Shown: positions 35,571 to 44,836 of the stretch, piece after piece
Position numbering within the stretch: position 1 is the first letter of the stretch
Layout: every line of letters begins with the position of its first letter
Origin: Ensifer adhaerens
Lineage (GTDB): Bacteria > Pseudomonadota > Alphaproteobacteria > Rhizobiales > Rhizobiaceae
DNA length: 64,000 nt
Reading direction: 5' to 3'
NCBI RefSeq assembly: GCF_000697965.2
Contig: NZ_CP015880.1
Location: forward strand, 3,681,001 to 3,745,000
The notes under the pieces: model-generated
Seen by the model: the letters and a program-made list of their open reading frames with translations, nothing else
What the model was told of the DNA's origin: nothing
Databases searched by the model: none
Program-made: the position numbers and the translations under genes

Positions 35571-36296
35571 TCAGGCACTCTCCCGGAAACGATAGCCGAC
35601 ACCGTAAAGCGTCTCGATCATGTCGAAGTCGTTGTCGACCATCTTGAACTTCTTGCGCAGCCGCTTGATGTGGCTGTCGATGGTGCGGTCGTCGACATAG
35701 ACCTGTTCGTCATAGGCAGCGTCCATCAGTGCGTCGCGGCTCTTCACCACGCCCGGGCGCTGCGCCAGCGAATGGAGAATGAGGAATTCCGTCACCGTCA
35801 GGGTCACCGGCTCACTCTTCCAGGTACAGGTGTGGCGCTCCTGATCCATCACCAACTGCCCACGCTCGAGCGAGCGCGACGGCGCGTCGGTTGCCTTGAC
35901 GGTATTGTTCGGATTGGCGGCCGCGGCTTCGCGGTTGGCGGCGCGGCGCAGGATCGCCTTGACGCGTTCGACCAGAAGGCGTTGCGAAAACGGCTTGGTG
36001 ATGAAGTCGTCGGCGCCCATCTTCAGGCCGAAGAGTTCGTCGATCTCTTCATCCTTGGAGGTGAGGAAGATCACTGGCAGGTCCGACTTCTGCCTCAGGC
36101 GGCGCAGCAGTTCCATGCCGTCCATACGCGGCATCTTGATGTCGAAGATCGCAAGCTGCGGCGGCCGGGCGAGCAAGCCTTCGAGCGCGGAAGCGCCGTC
36201 GGTATAGGTCTCGACTTTGTAGCCTTCTGCCTCCAGGGCGATGGATACGGACGTCAGAATATTCCGGTCATCATCGACAAGCGCGATGGTCTGCAT
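35571..36296 (-). CDS. chvI: Response regulator ChvI
   Basis: A 241-residue OmpR/PhoB-type regulator. The ATG at 36296 gives [17 protein letters not shown]; an in-frame extension upstream is not part of the receiver fold. Asp52 in [12 protein letters not shown] is the phosphorylation site, with Lys in [11 protein letters not shown] near 104. The winged helix is C-terminal ([29 protein letters not shown]). It is divergent from pckA across 324 bases. Confidence 0.95.
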   Translation of the reverse strand: MQTIALVDDDRNILTSVSIALEAEGYKVETYTDGASALEGLLARPPQLAIFDIKMPRMDGMELLRRLRQKSDLPVIFLTSKDEEIDELFGLKMGADDFITKPFSQRLLVERVKAILRRAANREAAAANPNNTVKATDAPSRSLERGQLVMDQERHTCTWKSEPVTLTVTEFLILHSLAQRPGVVKSRDALMDAAYDEQVYVDDRTIDSHIKRLRKKFKMVDNDFDMIETLYGVGYRFRESA

Positions 36297-36620
36297 CGTG
36301 TTCAACTCCGTCTTTTGAGGCGCCGGTCCCGTCCCCGAAAACTCCGGCATTCGCGAGTCACGGGTGCGTTAGTGAGTATAAAGGTGGAACAAATTGTGGC
36401 GAAGCCCAAAAAGCACCTGTCGTGACGATAGGATAGGTCCTGTCAGATCGGTGTTCGGGAGGTCGATTTCAACCGATTAAAAAAACGATAATTTTCTTTA
36501 AATCGATTAATATACTGAAATCATTATTCTTTTTTTGACGTCGCCTTGTTTTTGAGCGAGCATGCAAGTAAGGTCCGGCGAAATTCAACGCCAATGGCCA
36601 AACACGAAGGAAGCTTGACC
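36297..36620. promoter_or_regulatory. Divergent chvI/pckA promoter region with AT-rich operator-like sites
   Basis: No gene is seen. From about 36471 the sequence becomes strongly AT-rich. AATCGATT (36501-36508) is a palindrome inside TTTAAATCGATTAATATA, and a related ACCGATTAAAAAA occurs at 36472-36484. CG-centred AT-rich palindromes are typical of LacI/GalR operators; in S. meliloti a LacI-type protein, PckR, controls pckA. The assignment is inference. A stretch of seven or more T (36529-36536) follows. Confidence 0.45.
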
Positions 36621-38231
36621 ATGGAGCAACTCGGCACTCGCAATCTCGCGAACGGCTTGGAAAAACTCGGCTTTATCGACCTGGAAACGGTTCGGTACAA
36701 CCTCGAAGCCGCAGAGCTTTATGAGGAAGCTCTTCGCCGCGGCGAGGCTGAGCTGACGGCACACGGTGCGCTCGTCGCCCGTACCGGCCAGCACACCGGT
36801 CGCTCGCCGAAGGACAAGTTCGTCGTTCGCGATGCGAACACCGACGACCAGATCTGGTGGGACAACAACAAGCCGATGTCTCCGGAGCATTTTGCCCTGC
36901 TGCGCAAGGATATGCTTGAGCACGCCAAAGGCATGTCGCTCTACGTGCAGGACCTGGTTGGCGGCGCCGATGCCGACAACGCCCTGCCGACGCGCGTCGT
37001 TACCGAGTACGCCTGGCATTCGCTGTTCATCCGCAATCTGCTGATTCGCCCAGCCCGCGAAGCGCTCGGCTCCTTCCTGCCGAAGCTGACGATCATCGAT
37101 CTGCCGAGCTTCAAAGCAGATCCGGAGCGCTACGGCTGCCGCACCGAGACGGTCATCGCCTGCGACTTCACCAACGGCCTGATCCTGATCGGCGGCACGT
37201 CCTATGCCGGCGAAATGAAGAAGTCGGTCTTCACCGTTCTCAACTACCTGCTGCCGAAGAAGGGCGTCATGCCGATGCACTGCTCGGCAAACGTTGGCCC
37301 GGCCGGCGACACCGCGATCTTCTTCGGCCTCTCCGGCACCGGCAAGACGACGCTTTCGGCCGACCCGACCCGCACGCTGATCGGCGACGACGAGCACGGC
37401 TGGGGCGAGCAGGGCGTCTTCAACTTCGAAGGCGGCTGCTACGCCAAGGCGATCCGCCTGTCGGAAGCCGCCGAGCCGGAAATCTACGCCACGACCCGCC
37501 GCTTCGGCACCGTCATGGAAAACGTCGTGCTTGACGAGCGCCGCGTTCCTGATTTCGACGACGGTTCGCTGACGGAAAACACCCGTTGCGCCTATCCGCT
37601 CGACTTCATCCCGAATGCCAGCGCCACCGGCACCGCACCGCAGCCGCGCACCATCATCATGCTGACCGCCGATGCGTTCGGCGTGATGCCGCCTATTGCC
37701 AAGCTGACGCCGGAACAGGCGATGTACCACTTCCTTTCCGGCTACACCGCCAAGGTCGCCGGCACGGAAAAGGGCGTTACCGAGCCGGAAGCCACCTTCT
37801 CGACCTGCTTCGGCGCACCGTTCATGCCGCGTCACCCGTCGGAATACGGCAACCTGCTGAAGGACCTGATCGCCAAGAACGGTGTCACCTGCTGGCTGGT
37901 GAACACGGGCTGGACCGGCGGCGCCTACGGCACCGGCAGCCGCATGCCGATCAAGGTAACGCGCGCTCTGCTCGCGGCCGCGCTTGACGGCTCGCTGAAC
38001 GCTGCGGAACTGCGCACCGATGCCAACTTCGGCTTTGCCGTTCCGGTCTCGGTCCCGGGCGTCGACGACGGCATCCTCGACCCACGCTCGACCTGGGCCG
38101 ATGGTGCAGCCTATGACGCACAGGCCCGCCGCCTGGTCGACATGTTCATCACGAACTTCGCCAAGTTCGAGAGCCATGTGGACGGCAGCGTTCGCGACGC
38201 GGCTCCCGGTACGAAGATCGCCGCCGAATAA
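36621..38231 (+). CDS. pckA: Phosphoenolpyruvate carboxykinase (ATP)
   Basis: A 536-residue enzyme of gluconeogenesis that converts oxaloacetate to PEP, needed for growth on dicarboxylates. The ATG at 36621 (GAAGGAAG upstream) gives [17 protein letters not shown] and the length typical of rhizobial PckA. The kinase-1 loop is [16 protein letters not shown], the kinase-2/metal site is LIGDDEHGW, and [14 protein letters not shown] and [12 protein letters not shown] are further PEPCK motifs. It is monocistronic, with a good terminator. Confidence 0.97.
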   Translation: MEQLGTRNLANGLEKLGFIDLETVRYNLEAAELYEEALRRGEAELTAHGALVARTGQHTGRSPKDKFVVRDANTDDQIWWDNNKPMSPEHFALLRKDMLEHAKGMSLYVQDLVGGADADNALPTRVVTEYAWHSLFIRNLLIRPAREALGSFLPKLTIIDLPSFKADPERYGCRTETVIACDFTNGLILIGGTSYAGEMKKSVFTVLNYLLPKKGVMPMHCSANVGPAGDTAIFFGLSGTGKTTLSADPTRTLIGDDEHGWGEQGVFNFEGGCYAKAIRLSEAAEPEIYATTRRFGTVMENVVLDERRVPDFDDGSLTENTRCAYPLDFIPNASATGTAPQPRTIIMLTADAFGVMPPIAKLTPEQAMYHFLSGYTAKVAGTEKGVTEPEATFSTCFGAPFMPRHPSEYGNLLKDLIAKNGVTCWLVNTGWTGGAYGTGSRMPIKVTRALLAAALDGSLNAAELRTDANFGFAVPVSVPGVDDGILDPRSTWADGAAYDAQARRLVDMFITNFAKFESHVDGSVRDAAPGTKIAAE

Positions 38232-38244
38232 ACATTGTCGGCTA

Positions 38245-38260
38245 TGATTCACGTGAAACC
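38245..38260. other. parS-like site (14 of 16 to TGTTTCACGTGAAACA)
   Basis: TGATTCACGTGAAACC differs from the widely conserved chromosomal parS consensus at two positions (3 and 16) and keeps the CACGTG core and TTCACGTGAA palindrome. It is intergenic, 14 bases after the pckA stop, and runs into the terminator stem. ParB sites cluster near the origin, where this gene order lies in related genomes. ParB is not in the window, so this is inference from motif match. Confidence 0.5.
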
Positions 38261-38282
38261 CGGTCCTTGTGGCCGGGTTTTT
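38256..38282 (+). terminator. Intrinsic terminator of pckA
   Basis: AAACCCGG (38256-38263) pairs with CCGGGTTT (38273-38280) around a 9-base loop, followed by five T (38278-38282). It lies 25 bases after the pckA stop. Confidence 0.85.
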
Positions 38283-38434
38283 CGCTTTCGCGTCTGCTCT
38301 ATGTCCCTTTAAATCCTCTTCGATCTAAGGCGAGCCAGAGTGCTACGGCGACCTTTGCGCCTCTGATGAGACGCGCGGCGCCGCAGTGTTTTCAACGGGT
38401 TCGCTCTGTGCCATAGATCGGGCCGAGGTGAACC

Positions 38435-38869
38435 ATGGCCAGCGACCCGCTCTACATAAACGACAATATCGTCCTTGCCGGCTGGGAGCTGACGGAGCAA
38501 TTCGTGCTGGCCGGTGGCCCGGGCGGGCAGAACGTCAACAAGGTGTCGACCGCCGTTCAGCTGTTCTTCAACGTCCAGGCGTCTCCGGCGCTTTCCGATC
38601 GCATCAAGGCCAACGCCCTGAAGATCGCCGGCAAGCGCGCCTCGAAAGAGGGCGTGCTGATGATCGAGGCGAGCCGCTTTCGCAGCCAGGAGCGCAACCG
38701 CGAGGATGCGCGCGAGCGGCTGAAGGAGTTGATCCTGAAGGCTGCCGAACCCCCGCCGCCGCCGCGCAAGAAGACCAAGCCGACGCGCGGTTCCGTCGAG
38801 CGGCGTCTCAAGGAGAAGTCGGGTCGCGGGGAGATCAAGAAGCTCAGGGGCCGGCCTGGAGGCGATTGA
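38435..38869 (+). CDS. arfB: Peptidyl-tRNA hydrolase ArfB (ribosome rescue)
   Basis: A 144-residue release-factor-like protein that hydrolyses peptidyl-tRNA on stalled ribosomes. The catalytic GGQ is at residues 30-32 in AGGPGGQNVNKVSTAV. The C-terminal tail is strongly basic (RKKTKPTRGSVERRLKEKSG), the part that inserts into the empty mRNA channel in E. coli ArfB (YaeJ). Length is normal. It stands between the pckA terminator and the IS element. Confidence 0.94.
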   Translation: MASDPLYINDNIVLAGWELTEQFVLAGGPGGQNVNKVSTAVQLFFNVQASPALSDRIKANALKIAGKRASKEGVLMIEASRFRSQERNREDARERLKELILKAAEPPPPPRKKTKPTRGSVERRLKEKSGRGEIKKLRGRPGGD

Positions 38870-38946
38870 TTCTTTTTGCGGCTCCCTTGCCTTTTGGCGG
38901 GCAGCGCCCTCTCTTATCGAGCAGTGTTTTCGCAAAAGGAGGTGGC

Positions 38947-38985
38947 ATGAAAGAGACCGCGTCCGCTGAGAGAACGGATCACTGA
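38947..38985 (+). pseudogene. 12-codon frame with a strong ribosome site, possible remnant of a gene broken by the IS
   Basis: AGGAGGTGGC precedes an ATG at 38947 that opens only 12 codons (MKETASAERTDH) before TGA at 38983. The end falls about 20 bases before the presumed left end of the IS element. An excellent start with almost no frame suggests either a leader peptide or the beginning of a gene cut off by the insertion. I cannot identify a matching remainder on the far side. Confidence 0.3.
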
Positions 38986-39076
38986 GATGCAGGTGATGAT
39001 TGAGGGACAGCCACGCTTCCAGCCTTTCGGCTTATCCTGTTGGGGTTTTGGAGATCTCAACACGGGAGTTGGAAGC

Positions 39077-40147
39077 ATGACTGCGTCCTATGATTACCAT
39101 ATCGGGGTCGACTACCACAAATCCTACAGCCATCTGGTGGTGCAAGATTCAGGCGGCAAGACGCTCAGATCCGGCCGGGTGAAGAACGATCGCCAGTCGC
39201 TCGGCAGCTTTCTCGAGCGGTACCGCGAAAACAGCCATGCGGTTGTCGAGGCGACGCGCAACTGGATGGTGATCTACGACTGGCTCGACGACATTTGTGA
39301 TGATGTCGTTCTCGCCCACCCGTTGAAGGTCAAGGCGATCGCCGACGCCAAGATCAAGACCGACAAGATCGATGCGACCGTGCTGGCGCATTTGCTGCGC
39401 GCCGACCTGGTGCCGGAAGCCTGGGCGCCAAGCGAGCGGTCGCGGGACCTGCGTGTCGCCCTGCGGGAGCGGATGTTCTACGTGCGGCTGCGCACGATGA
39501 CGAAGAACCGCATCGTCACGGTGTTTGATCGCTATCCGGAGCAGACGGCGCAACTGAAGACGCTCGGCGATCTGTTTGGTAAGGCCGGCCGCATTCAGCT
39601 TTCGCAGGTCAACGTCTCTGAGATCGACCGCATCCAGATCGACCGTGGCCTCGCTTTCATTGGCGCCATCAATGAGCGGATCAAGCAGTCGGAAGCGACG
39701 ATCCGGGCGATGACCAAGGCCAATCCCAACGTGAGGCTGTTGAAGACGATCCCCGGCATCGGCGAGTTCTTCGCCCGTCTGATCGACGCGGAGATCGATG
39801 ACATAGCGCGGTTCCGCAACCCGAAGAAGCTGGCCGCCTATGCCGGGCTGGTGCCCTCGACCTATTCGAGCGGCGGCAAGACCTATCACGGCAAGACCAT
39901 CAAGCAGGGCAACAAGTGGCTGCGCTGGGCTTTTGTCGAAGCGGTCACCCCGGCGATCGCCAGCGATCCACAGCTTCGCGCCCAATATGAGCACCTGAAG
40001 ATCAGAGGAACCAACAAGGCGCGTGTGGCGATGGCGCGCAAGCTTTTGACGATCGCCTTCCAGATCCTGCGCGACCAGCGCGCTTACGAGCCGCGCGGCG
40101 AAAGCATCATCACGGAAGGCGCGTCAATGAAATCCCGACTGTCCTGA
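39077..40147 (+). CDS. IS110-family transposase
   Basis: A 356-residue recombinase. The ATG at 39077 (GGGAGTTGGAAGC upstream) is preferred over one 90 bases earlier, because the DEDD fold begins with YDYHIGVDYHKSYSH. The four acidic residues are Asp12, Glu58 (VVEATRNW), Asp96 and Asp99 (KTDKIDATVLAHLL). The C-terminal Transposase_20 domain has TIPGIGEFFARLI, NPKKLAAYAGLVP and the serine-containing STYSSGGKTYHGK. The frame is intact, so the element may be active. Confidence 0.93.
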   Translation: MTASYDYHIGVDYHKSYSHLVVQDSGGKTLRSGRVKNDRQSLGSFLERYRENSHAVVEATRNWMVIYDWLDDICDDVVLAHPLKVKAIADAKIKTDKIDATVLAHLLRADLVPEAWAPSERSRDLRVALRERMFYVRLRTMTKNRIVTVFDRYPEQTAQLKTLGDLFGKAGRIQLSQVNVSEIDRIQIDRGLAFIGAINERIKQSEATIRAMTKANPNVRLLKTIPGIGEFFARLIDAEIDDIARFRNPKKLAAYAGLVPSTYSSGGKTYHGKTIKQGNKWLRWAFVEAVTPAIASDPQLRAQYEHLKIRGTNKARVAMARKLLTIAFQILRDQRAYEPRGESIITEGASMKSRLS

Positions 40148-40285
40148 TGACTTTCTAGCGAGCCTAGCAGTGCCGGGCTGCGCTCCTCAAGGAGAATGGG
40201 AAGCCGGGAGCCGAACGCCACTCTGTGACCGAAGCCAAGGCATCAGGTCACGCATTGGAGAATGGTTCAGAACCGAAGGACGGCC
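40148..40285 (+). ncRNA. Hairpin-rich tail of the IS, candidate bridge/seek RNA
   Basis: Between the transposase stop and the right repeat there are several small stems: CTCCT/AGGAG (40183-40194), TGACC/GGTCA (40226-40250) and GGTTC/GAACC (40264-40274). IS110-family recombinases are guided by a structured RNA from a non-coding end of the element; in IS1111-type elements it is taken from the downstream end. Position and structure fit, but no RNA has been shown here. Confidence 0.35.
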
Positions 40286-40409
40286 CTGTCCAGCGGAACG
40301 AAGACCATTGAGCCGATCGGCAAAAAGGCCGGTCAGAACAAAACCGAACCCAAGGAAAGCCGCCAACTCAAGGCGTTCTGCCCCTTGCGTTCTTTCATTG
40401 GAGATATTC

Positions 40410-40883
40410 ATGGGTCTTTTCAGCTTTATCAAGAACGCCGGCAAGAAGCTTGGTATCGGCGGCGACGACGATGCTCCGGATGCCGAAAGCGTTCAGAAGG
40501 AACTTGCATCCCACGATCTCGGCACCAAGGACGTGCAGGTCGAAGTGGCCGGTGACAAGGTCGTGCTGAAGGGTGTCGTGAAGGACCAGAGCGTCTTCGA
40601 AAAGGCCGTCGTCGCCGTCGGCAACACGCTCGGCGTGTCCGCAGTCGAGGCCTCCGAACTCAAGGTCGCCGATGCCGGCGCAGCACCTGCTCCGGCAAAG
40701 GAGCCCGTCTTCTATACGGTCAAGAAGGGCGATAACCTCTGGAAGATTGCCGAGGCGCAGTACGGCAAGGGCAAGGGCGCCAAGCACACGGTGATCTTCG
40801 AAGCCAACAAGCCGATGCTGACCCATCCGGACAAGATCTATCCCGGCCAGGTTCTGCGCATTCCGGATCTGGATGCGGCCTGA
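40410..40883 (+). CDS. BON-LysM protein (YgaU/Kbp-like)
   Basis: A 157-residue protein. The ATG at 40410 is chosen from GGAGAT upstream and the family opening MGLFSFIKNAGKKLG; a longer in-frame extension runs back through the IS tail and is not credible. Residues about 20-90 are a BON domain (VQVEVAGDKVVLKGVV), and residues about 100-152 a LysM domain (FYTVKKGDNLWKIAEAQYG, YPGQVLRIPDL). This order matches E. coli Kbp/YgaU, a cytoplasmic potassium-binding protein. There is no signal peptide. The IS lies directly upstream and may have displaced its native promoter. Confidence 0.9.
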   Translation: MGLFSFIKNAGKKLGIGGDDDAPDAESVQKELASHDLGTKDVQVEVAGDKVVLKGVVKDQSVFEKAVVAVGNTLGVSAVEASELKVADAGAAPAPAKEPVFYTVKKGDNLWKIAEAQYGKGKGAKHTVIFEANKPMLTHPDKIYPGQVLRIPDLDAA

Positions 40884-40885
40884 GC

Positions 40886-41323
40886 GTGTCCTTCAGGCGT
40901 TCTCTCGTCGTTGCCGCGCTGGCAAGCCTCTGGCTTGCCAGCGGTTCTTTGGCGCAGCCTTTCCGTGAACCCGCCAAGGGCAGTACGGAGCGTGCCGCCA
41001 TCCTCGACGCGATCCGCCCCGCGGTCGAAGCCGAGATGCGCGGTCCCGTCGAATTCGTCGTCACCACCATGCGTGCCGCACCCAACTGGGCCTTCATGCA
41101 GGTCGAGCCGCAACGGCCGGGTGGCGGATCGATCGAGCTTTCGCAAACCGGGTTGCGCGACGAGGCAGACATGATGGATGGTCTGACGGTGTTCGCACTC
41201 GTCAGCTTCCAGAATGGCCGCTGGAACCTGGTCGATCACGTCGTTGGGCCGACGGATGTGGCCTATGCCGGCTGGCCGCTTCGCTACGGTGTGCCGGCGG
41301 CACTTCTCGGCCTGGAACAATAA
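40886..41323 (+). CDS. Secreted hypothetical protein
   Basis: A 145-residue protein of unknown function, starting with GTG two bases after the BON-LysM stop. Residues 1-23 are a signal peptide ending ASGSLAQ. The mature part contains AAILDAIRPAVEAEMRGPVE and FALVSFQNGRWNLVDHVVGP, which looks like a small mixed alpha/beta domain; I do not recognise the family. Tight spacing suggests cotranscription with the LysM gene and alkB. Confidence 0.65.
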   Translation: MSFRRSLVVAALASLWLASGSLAQPFREPAKGSTERAAILDAIRPAVEAEMRGPVEFVVTTMRAAPNWAFMQVEPQRPGGGSIELSQTGLRDEADMMDGLTVFALVSFQNGRWNLVDHVVGPTDVAYAGWPLRYGVPAALLGLEQ

Positions 41324-41335
41324 GGACTGCTTCTC

Positions 41336-41947
41336 ATGCAGGTGCTCCCGAAAGGGATCAGACATATTCCGGGTTATCTCGATCGTGCCCGGCAAGAGCA
41401 ACTGGTCGAGGCCATTCGGTCAGTCGTTGCCGAAGCGCCGCTGTTCGTGCCGGAAATGCCGAAGACTGGCAAACCCATGTCGGTGCGCATGACCAATTGC
41501 GGCGCGCTCGGCTGGGTCACGGATCGCGATCGCGGCTATCGTTACCAGTCTCAGCATCCGGTGACCGGCCGCCCCTGGCCGGTCATGCCGGAGATCCTGC
41601 TCGATATCTGGGATGCGGTTTCCGCAAGCAGCAAGACGCCCGAGGCCTGCCTGGTAAACTTCTATTCCGAAGAGGCCCGCATGGGGCTGCACCAGGATCG
41701 CGACGAGCGCGATCTTGAAACCGCCGTCGTCTCGATCTCGCTTGGTGACAGCTGCCTCTTCCGCGTGGGTGGCAATTCGCGCGGCGGCCAGACCATGTCC
41801 TTCCGGCTGGAAAGCGGCGATGTCGTGGTGCTGGGTGGGGAAGGGCGTCTCGCCTTCCATGGCGTCGACCGGATCTATCCGAGCACGTCGACGCTGCTGA
41901 AGAATGGCGGGCGGGTCAATCTGACACTCCGCCGCGTCAATCCCTGA
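41336..41947 (+). CDS. alkB: Alpha-ketoglutarate-dependent DNA repair dioxygenase AlkB
   Basis: A 203-residue Fe(II)/2-oxoglutarate oxygenase that removes alkyl groups from N1-methyladenine and N3-methylcytosine. The iron ligands are His119 and Asp121 (MGLHQDRDE) and His175 (AFHGVDRIYP); arginine for 2-oxoglutarate is in RVNLTLRRV. VNFYSEEARMG is the conserved substrate strand. It is 12 bases after the secreted hypothetical, so probably in the same unit, and converges on coaA with only 15 bases between. Confidence 0.94.
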   Translation: MQVLPKGIRHIPGYLDRARQEQLVEAIRSVVAEAPLFVPEMPKTGKPMSVRMTNCGALGWVTDRDRGYRYQSQHPVTGRPWPVMPEILLDIWDAVSASSKTPEACLVNFYSEEARMGLHQDRDERDLETAVVSISLGDSCLFRVGGNSRGGQTMSFRLESGDVVVLGGEGRLAFHGVDRIYPSTSTLLKNGGRVNLTLRRVNP

Positions 41948-41962
41948 GGATGCACCGGAAGC

Positions 41963-42955
41963 TTAGAGCTTCCTGAGCGCCACCTTTTCGGTCAGATGGT
42001 TCGGGCCCTTTTGCAGGATCAGGTCGGCGCGCGGGCGCGTCGGCAGGATGTTCTGGTGCAGGTTCTTCAGGTTGATGTTGTGCCACAATCCCTCGGCAGT
42101 GGCCCGGGCTGCATCCTCGCTGATCGTGGCGTAGCGGTGGAAGTAGGATTCCGGGTTCTTGAACGCGGTTTCGCGCAGCCGCATGAAGCGGTTGACGTAC
42201 CAGCTGTGGATCAGGCTCTCCTCGGCATCGATATAGATCGAGAAGTCGAAGAAATCCGAGACCATCGGCACGATCTTGCCGTCGGCCGGCAGGTTGCGCG
42301 ACTGCAGAACGTTGATGCCTTCGAAGATCAGGATATCTGGCCGGTCGATGACCGTGAACTGGTCGGGCAGCACGTCATAGGTCAGGTGCGAATAGCTGGG
42401 CGCCTTGACGTTCGGCTGGCCGGCCTTGATCGCCGACAGGAAGCGCAGGAGCGCGCCGACGTCGTAGCTCTCCGGAAAGCCCTTGCGGTCCATCATGTTT
42501 TCGCGCTGGAGCACGGCGTTCGGATAGAGGAAACCGTCTGTTGTCACCAGGTCGACCTTCGGGCTCGACGGCCAACGCGCCAGAAGCTGCGCCAGGATAC
42601 GGGCCGTCGTCGACTTGCCGACGGCGACCGATCCGGCAATGCCGATGACGAAGGGGGTCTTCGTCTCGGACATGCTGAGGAAGCGCTTGCGCTGCTCGAA
42701 GAGCATCTGCGACGATTCCACATGGGTCGAAAGCAGGCGTGACAGCGACAGGTAGATCTGCCGGACCTCGCCGAGATCGACGGGGTCGTTCAACGAGCGC
42801 AGCCGCTGTACCTCGTCGGCCGTCAGCGTCATCGGCGTATCGGCGCGAAAGCGCGACCATTCCTCGGCGGTGAAGAAATGATAGGGCGAGTAGTCCCGCT
42901 TCTGGAGGTTGTCGGGCAGGTCGGCTGCTTCGATGTCTTTCGCCGCGATCGTCAT
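41963..42955 (-). CDS. coaA: Type I pantothenate kinase
   Basis: A 330-residue kinase for the first step of CoA synthesis. The P-loop is [20 protein letters not shown] (about residues 101-120); [15 protein letters not shown] at the N-terminus, [13 protein letters not shown] and the C-terminal [15 protein letters not shown] are family signatures. It overlaps hisE by four bases (ATGA) and is the last gene of the histidine operon. Confidence 0.96.
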   Translation of the reverse strand: MTIAAKDIEAADLPDNLQKRDYSPYHFFTAEEWSRFRADTPMTLTADEVQRLRSLNDPVDLGEVRQIYLSLSRLLSTHVESSQMLFEQRKRFLSMSETKTPFVIGIAGSVAVGKSTTARILAQLLARWPSSPKVDLVTTDGFLYPNAVLQRENMMDRKGFPESYDVGALLRFLSAIKAGQPNVKAPSYSHLTYDVLPDQFTVIDRPDILIFEGINVLQSRNLPADGKIVPMVSDFFDFSIYIDAEESLIHSWYVNRFMRLRETAFKNPESYFHRYATISEDAARATAEGLWHNINLKNLHQNILPTRPRADLILQKGPNHLTEKVALRKL

Positions 42956-43275
42956 GGGGTCTGCCGATTTGCCTTTTCCTGCAGGCCGGATTGGTTGGTC
43001 CGTCGCTGAAGTTCGTTGAGCACATCCTGCAACGGAACGTCGGCGATCTTCAATACGACCATTAGATGATAGAGGAGATCGGCGCTTTCGGCGATGAGAT
43101 TTGCGCGGTCGTTGCTGATGGCCGCGATCACGGTTTCAACCGCTTCCTCGCCGAGTTTCTTCGCCGCCTTCGGCTGGCCGCTTGCCACCAGTTTTGCCGT
43201 CCAGGATTCGTCCGGCGCCGCCATCGCGCGTGTCGCGACGATGGCTTCGAGGTCGGAAAGTGTGAAGTCGCCCAT
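42952..43275 (-). CDS. hisE: Phosphoribosyl-ATP pyrophosphatase
   Basis: A 107-residue all-alpha pyrophosphatase of histidine synthesis (second step). The metal-binding helices are clear: [15 protein letters not shown] and [16 protein letters not shown]. It is a stand-alone HisE, not fused to HisI. The gene sits 15 bases after hisF. Confidence 0.95.
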   Translation of the reverse strand: MGDFTLSDLEAIVATRAMAAPDESWTAKLVASGQPKAAKKLGEEAVETVIAAISNDRANLIAESADLLYHLMVVLKIADVPLQDVLNELQRRTNQSGLQEKANRQTP

Positions 43276-43290
43276 GGGAGATCCTGAAGC

Positions 43291-44067
43291 TCAGTCGAGG
43301 CGCATGGCGATGCCATGCTCCGCCATATAGCGCTTGGTTTCGCCAATGCTATAGGTGCCGAAGTGGAAGATGGAGGCGGCAAGGACCGCGGTCGCGTGAC
43401 CGTCCTTGATGCCGGCGACCATGTGGTCGAGTGTGCCGACGCCACCCGACGCGATAACGGGCGCGCGGACCGCGTCGGCGACGGCGCGGGTAAGCGCGAT
43501 GTCGTAGCCGCTCTTGGTGCCGTCACGGTCCATCGAGGTCAAAAGGATCTCGCCGGCGCCGAGATCGACCACCCGACGGGCAAAATCGATCGCGTCGATG
43601 CCGGTCGGCTGGCGTCCGCCATGGGTGAAGATCTCCCAGCGATCCGCTTCGCCATCCGTCGAGACTTTCTTGGCGTCGATCGCGACGACGATGCACTGGT
43701 TGCCGAACTTGTCGGCGGCTTCGGCGACGAATTCCGGGTTCTTTACCGCAGCCGTGTTGATTGACACCTTGTCGGCGCCGGCCAGAAGCAGCTTGCGGAT
43801 GTCGGAAACCTGGCGCACGCCGCCGCCGACGGTCAGCGGCATGAAGCACTGTTCGGCCGTACGGGCGATGACGTCGAAGATCGTCTCGCGATTGTCCGAG
43901 GACGCGGTGATGTCGAGGAAGCAGAGCTCGTCGGCGCCGGCAGCGTCATAGGCGCGGGCCGCTTCCACGGGGTCACCGGCGTCGATCAGGTCGACGAAGT
44001 TGACGCCCTTGACGACACGGCCGTCCTTGACGTCGAGGCAGGGGATAACGCGGGCTTTAAGCGTCAT
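43291..44067 (-). CDS. hisF: Imidazole glycerol phosphate synthase, cyclase subunit
   Basis: A 258-residue TIM barrel that takes ammonia from HisH to form IGP and AICAR. Catalytic aspartates are in [15 protein letters not shown] (Asp11) and [10 protein letters not shown] (near 130). Phosphate loops are LTVGGGVR and [11 protein letters not shown]. It lies 3 bases after hisA. Confidence 0.97.
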   Translation of the reverse strand: MTLKARVIPCLDVKDGRVVKGVNFVDLIDAGDPVEAARAYDAAGADELCFLDITASSDNRETIFDVIARTAEQCFMPLTVGGGVRQVSDIRKLLLAGADKVSINTAAVKNPEFVAEAADKFGNQCIVVAIDAKKVSTDGEADRWEIFTHGGRQPTGIDAIDFARRVVDLGAGEILLTSMDRDGTKSGYDIALTRAVADAVRAPVIASGGVGTLDHMVAGIKDGHATAVLAASIFHFGTYSIGETKRYMAEHGIAMRLD

Positions 44068-44070
44068 GGT

Positions 44071-44808
44071 TCAAGCCTTTCTCGCAGCGCGGATCAGCTC
44101 CAGCGCCTCCTGCGGGTCGATGCGGCCGTCATAGAGCGCGCGGCCGGAGATGGCGCCTTCGAGCTTGCGTGCGTCCGGCTCGACCATGCGGCGGATATCG
44201 TCCATCGAGGCGAGACCGCCCGATGCGATGACAGGAATGGAAACCGCGTCCGCCAGTTCCAGCGTCGAAGCCCAGTTGATACCGGTCAGGATGCCGTCGC
44301 GGTCGATGTCGGTATAGATGATCGCCGAAACGCCGGCGCCCTCGAACTTCTTGGCAAGCTCGATCACGCCGAGTTCGGAAGCCTCGGCCCAGCCTTCGAC
44401 GGCAACCTTGCCGCCCTTGGCGTCGATGCCGACGGCGACCTTGCCGGGGAATTTGCGGCAGGCCTCGATCACGAGCGCCGGATCACGGACAGCCACGGTG
44501 CCGAGGATGACGCGGGCAAGCCCGCGCGACAGCCAGGTTTCGATATGGTCGAGCGTGCGGATGCCGCCGCCGAGCTGCACCGGGTTTTTGGTCGCCTTGA
44601 GAATGGCGTCAACGGCGGTACCGTTGACCGTCTCACCGGCAAAGGCGCCGTTGAGGTCGACCACGTGCAGCCATTCGAAGCCCTGGTCTTCAAAGGCGCG
44701 GGCCTGGGCCGCGGGGTCGGGGTTGTAAACCGTCGCCTGGTCCATGTCGCCAAGCTTCAGGCGCACGCATTGCCCGTCTTTCAGGTCGATCGCGGGAAAA
44801 AGGATCAT
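44071..44808 (-). CDS. hisA: ProFAR isomerase (HisA)
   Basis: A 245-residue TIM barrel, the paralogue of HisF. The ATG at 44808 gives [17 protein letters not shown] with catalytic Asp8; a TTG 12 bases upstream is possible. Other signatures are [17 protein letters not shown] and [13 protein letters not shown] (second catalytic aspartate), and [10 protein letters not shown]. It follows hisH by 28 bases. Confidence 0.96.
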   Translation of the reverse strand: MILFPAIDLKDGQCVRLKLGDMDQATVYNPDPAAQARAFEDQGFEWLHVVDLNGAFAGETVNGTAVDAILKATKNPVQLGGGIRTLDHIETWLSRGLARVILGTVAVRDPALVIEACRKFPGKVAVGIDAKGGKVAVEGWAEASELGVIELAKKFEGAGVSAIIYTDIDRDGILTGINWASTLELADAVSIPVIASGGLASMDDIRRMVEPDARKLEGAISGRALYDGRIDPQEALELIRAARKA

Positions 44809-44836
44809 GGGTCTGTCCAATCAGTCGTGCGAAAGC

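Larger units (their letters stand above)
39005..40291 (+). mobile_element. IS110-family insertion sequence (IS1111-like ends)
   Basis: The element carries one DEDD transposase gene and inserts between arfB and a LysM gene. GGACAG at 39005-39010 and its reverse complement CTGTCC at 40286-40291 form a short inverted repeat in positions like the subterminal repeats of the IS1111 subgroup. The exact boundaries cannot be fixed from one copy, and no target duplication is expected. The 144-base tail after the transposase gene is rich in small hairpins. Confidence 0.6.

Noticed and set aside
36585..38252. A 555-codon open frame opposite pckA
   Set aside because: Antisense to PckA for its whole length; no motif or ribosome site of note.
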